Below are positions 12,164-13,666 of a DNA stretch of 13,666 nucleotides, one piece after another (position 1 is the first letter of the stretch; every line of letters starts with the position of its first letter). Source of the stretch: Micrococcales bacterium (GTDB lineage Bacteria > Actinomycetota > Actinomycetes > Actinomycetales > Dermatophilaceae); contig JAKDLQ010000036.1 in the NCBI GenBank assembly GCA_030452775.1, forward strand, positions 1 to 13,666. The letters are read 5' to 3'. A model generated the notes under the pieces. The model saw only the letters and a program-made list of their open reading frames with translations, did not search any database and was not told where the DNA came from. A program made the position numbers and the translations under genes.

Positions 12164-13642
12164 TCAGGCTCTCTCGAGCGGATCGACGAGCGACCCGACG
12201 CGTGCCCCGGAGTCGGGCGCCGGACGCATGAGGGTCCAGCGAGGACCCGCCAGGGTGTCCTCGATGGCGATGCCGGCAGTCGCCAGGACATCGCGGATCT
12301 CGTCCGCTCGAGCGAAGTCGCGCTCCTGACGGGCTGCCTGCCGGGCTTGCAACTGAGCCGAGACGAGCACGTCGAGGGCTGCCCGCGCCGAGTCACGAGC
12401 CCCGTCCGGGGTGGCTCGCCAATGACCGGCGAACGGGTTGACGCCGAGGACCTCGGCCATCGCGACGACCGAGCCGGCCGCGTCGATGGCCGCGTCGCCG
12501 TCTCCGTCGTCGAGGGCGCTGTTGCCGGCCCGGACCGTCTCATGGATGGCGGCGAGCGCGCCGGAGACGTTGAGGTCGTCATCCATCGCAGAGACGAACT
12601 CGTCGGGGAGCGCGTCCGGAGCCATCGGCCTTACCGACCGGTGCCGCGTGGCCCGCTCGAGGAATCCCTCGATCCGCTCCACCGCAGCCGCCGACTCGTC
12701 GAGCGAGCCAGGATGGTACTCGATCATCGATCGATAGTGGGCGGCGGTCAGGTAGTAGCGCAGCACGATCGGCCTCGTCGTCTTGAGCACCTCGCGCACC
12801 TCGAGCGAGTTGCCCAGTGACTTGCCCATCTTCTGGCTCCGCACGGTGACCCACGCGTTGTGCAGCCAGTATCGGGCGAAGCCCAGGCCGGCCGCCCGCG
12901 ACTGCGCCTGCTCGTTCTCGTGGTGTGGGAAGCGTAGGTCGATGCCCCCGCCGTGGATGTCGAACTCGTCGCCGAGGTAGCGCCGCGCCATGGCCGAGCA
13001 CTCGAGATGCCAGCCGGGGCGGCCCCTCCCGAAAGGGGTATGCCATGACGCGGTGAGGGGCTCATCGCTCTTGTGGCCCTTCCAGAGCGCGAAGTCGCGC
13101 GGGTCGCGCTTGCCTCGCGGGTCGGCGTCGTCGGCGGCGACCATGTCATCGAGGGACTGGTGCGACAGCGAGCCGTAGTCCGGCCACGACCTCACGTCGA
13201 AGTACACGTCGCCGCTCCCGTCCGGCGCCGGGTAGGCGTGCCCCCTGGTGACGAGGGTCTCCATCAACTCGATCATGTCGGGCACATGCCCGGTCGCGCG
13301 CGGCTCGTAGGTCGCCGGGAGGACGCCGAGCGCATCGAGGGCCTCGGCCGTCAGCCGCTCGTTGCGGTAGGCGAGGGCGAACCACTCCTCCCCCGCGTCG
13401 GCTGCCTTGCGCAAGACCTTGTCATCGATGTCGGTGACGTTGCGCACGAGCGTGACCTGGTAGCCATGGCCCGTCTCGAGCCACCGGCGCAGCACGTCGA
13501 AGGCCACCGCGAAGCGGACGTGCCCGATGTGAGGCGGCCCCTGAGTCGTGAGACCACAGATGTACATGCCGACCTTGCCGCACTCGCGCGGCGTGAAGTC
13601 GCGCAGGTCCCGGGTTGCAGTGTCGAACAGTTGGAGGCTCAC
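12164..13642 (-). CDS. cysS: Cysteinyl-tRNA synthetase
   Basis: Class I aminoacyl-tRNA synthetase of 492 aa that charges tRNA-Cys in the cytoplasm. Seen: YICGLTTQGPPHIGHVRFA (27-45) with zinc ligand C29 and the HIGH signature (38-41), WHLECSAMA (211-219, zinc ligand C215), HGGGIDLRFPHHENE (230-244, ligands H240 and E244) and the second signature as KMGKS (271-275) instead of KMSKS. The C-terminal anticodon-binding part includes RDFARADEIRDVLATAGI (441-458). The four zinc ligands match the E. coli set. The GTG start at 13642 is preferred: TAGACT ends 7 nt before it, suggesting a leaderless transcript, and no ribosome-binding site is visible. An in-frame TTG at the very edge would add 8 residues. 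This is the housekeeping CysRS, not MshC, because the C-terminal domain and length fit CysS. rlmB follows after 1 nt. Confidence 0.95.
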   Translation of the reverse strand: MSLQLFDTATRDLRDFTPRECGKVGMYICGLTTQGPPHIGHVRFAVAFDVLRRWLETGHGYQVTLVRNVTDIDDKVLRKAADAGEEWFALAYRNERLTAEALDALGVLPATYEPRATGHVPDMIELMETLVTRGHAYPAPDGSGDVYFDVRSWPDYGSLSHQSLDDMVAADDADPRGKRDPRDFALWKGHKSDEPLTASWHTPFGRGRPGWHLECSAMARRYLGDEFDIHGGGIDLRFPHHENEQAQSRAAGLGFARYWLHNAWVTVRSQKMGKSLGNSLEVREVLKTTRPIVLRYYLTAAHYRSMIEYHPGSLDESAAAVERIEGFLERATRHRSVRPMAPDALPDEFVSAMDDDLNVSGALAAIHETVRAGNSALDDGDGDAAIDAAGSVVAMAEVLGVNPFAGHWRATPDGARDSARAALDVLVSAQLQARQAARQERDFARADEIRDVLATAGIAIEDTLAGPRWTLMRPAPDSGARVGSLVDPLERA

Positions 13643-13649
13643 CAGGCGC

Positions 13650-13655
13650 AGTCTA
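13650..13655 (-). promoter_or_regulatory. Putative -10 element for a leaderless cysS transcript
   Basis: TAGACT on the minus strand ends 7 nt before the cysS GTG, the spacing expected if transcription begins at the start codon. The -35 region would lie beyond the right edge of the window. Confidence 0.45.
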
Positions 13656-13666
13656 GTGGCGCCCAA

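Noticed and set aside
11342..12820. Plus-strand open frame (492 codons) antisense to rlmB and cysS
   Set aside because: Crosses the boundary of two clear housekeeping genes and has no protein-like pattern.
13643..13666. TTG start for cysS at the window edge
   Set aside because: It would translate through the TAGACT -10-like box and add eight residues ahead of the usual CysS N-terminus; the GTG at 13642 fits better.

Overview
The window is very GC-rich, tightly packed and has a strong G/C bias at third codon positions. Eight of the twelve genes are best started at GTG. Together with the gene families present (Thr/Ser kinase with a DWWGWA-type subdomain IX, otsA/otsB, an MsiK/UgpC-like ATPase, DUF4032, VKOR plus DUF929) this points to a high-GC actinobacterium, most likely a member of the Micrococcales such as the Intrasporangiaceae. 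The family-level guess is an inference from protein style only. I see no mobile element, CRISPR array, tRNA, rRNA or pseudogene.

Layout, left to right. Positions 1-353 hold no convincing gene. They contain a leftward promoter region with three GTNAC-type repeats spaced exactly 11 bp apart (MtrA-like), and a structured leader for a gene beyond the left edge. Next come a membrane-anchored Ser/Thr protein kinase (354-2159, minus) and a tandem-CBS protein (2238-2669, minus). Divergent from these is the trehalose pair otsA-otsB (2831-5142, plus), whose frames overlap by 4 bp. A LacI-family regulator (5278-6288, minus) is divergent from an orphan sugar-ABC ATPase (6554-7657, plus). The ATPase is followed by a six-helix membrane protein of Pr6Pr type (7714-8391) and a DUF4032 kinase-like protein (8388-9641), which again overlap by 4 bp. 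The right part is on the minus strand: cysS (12164-13642), then rlmB (11206-12162) with a 1-nt gap, then a DUF929 thioredoxin-like membrane protein (10204-11091) followed after 3 nt by a VKOR-family protein (9661-10200).

How the genes fit together. OtsA and OtsB make trehalose from UDP-glucose (or another NDP-glucose) and glucose-6-phosphate. The LacI protein probably controls the adjacent ATPase, which has no permease or binding-protein gene beside it and so probably energises sugar importers encoded elsewhere, as MsiK does. The DUF929-VKOR pair looks like an extracytoplasmic disulfide-forming couple. cysS-rlmB is a translation housekeeping unit. The least understood part is the Pr6Pr-DUF4032 pair. 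The most interesting regulatory signal is the 11-bp-phased repeat array at the left edge, which predicts a cell-wall hydrolase gene just outside the window.
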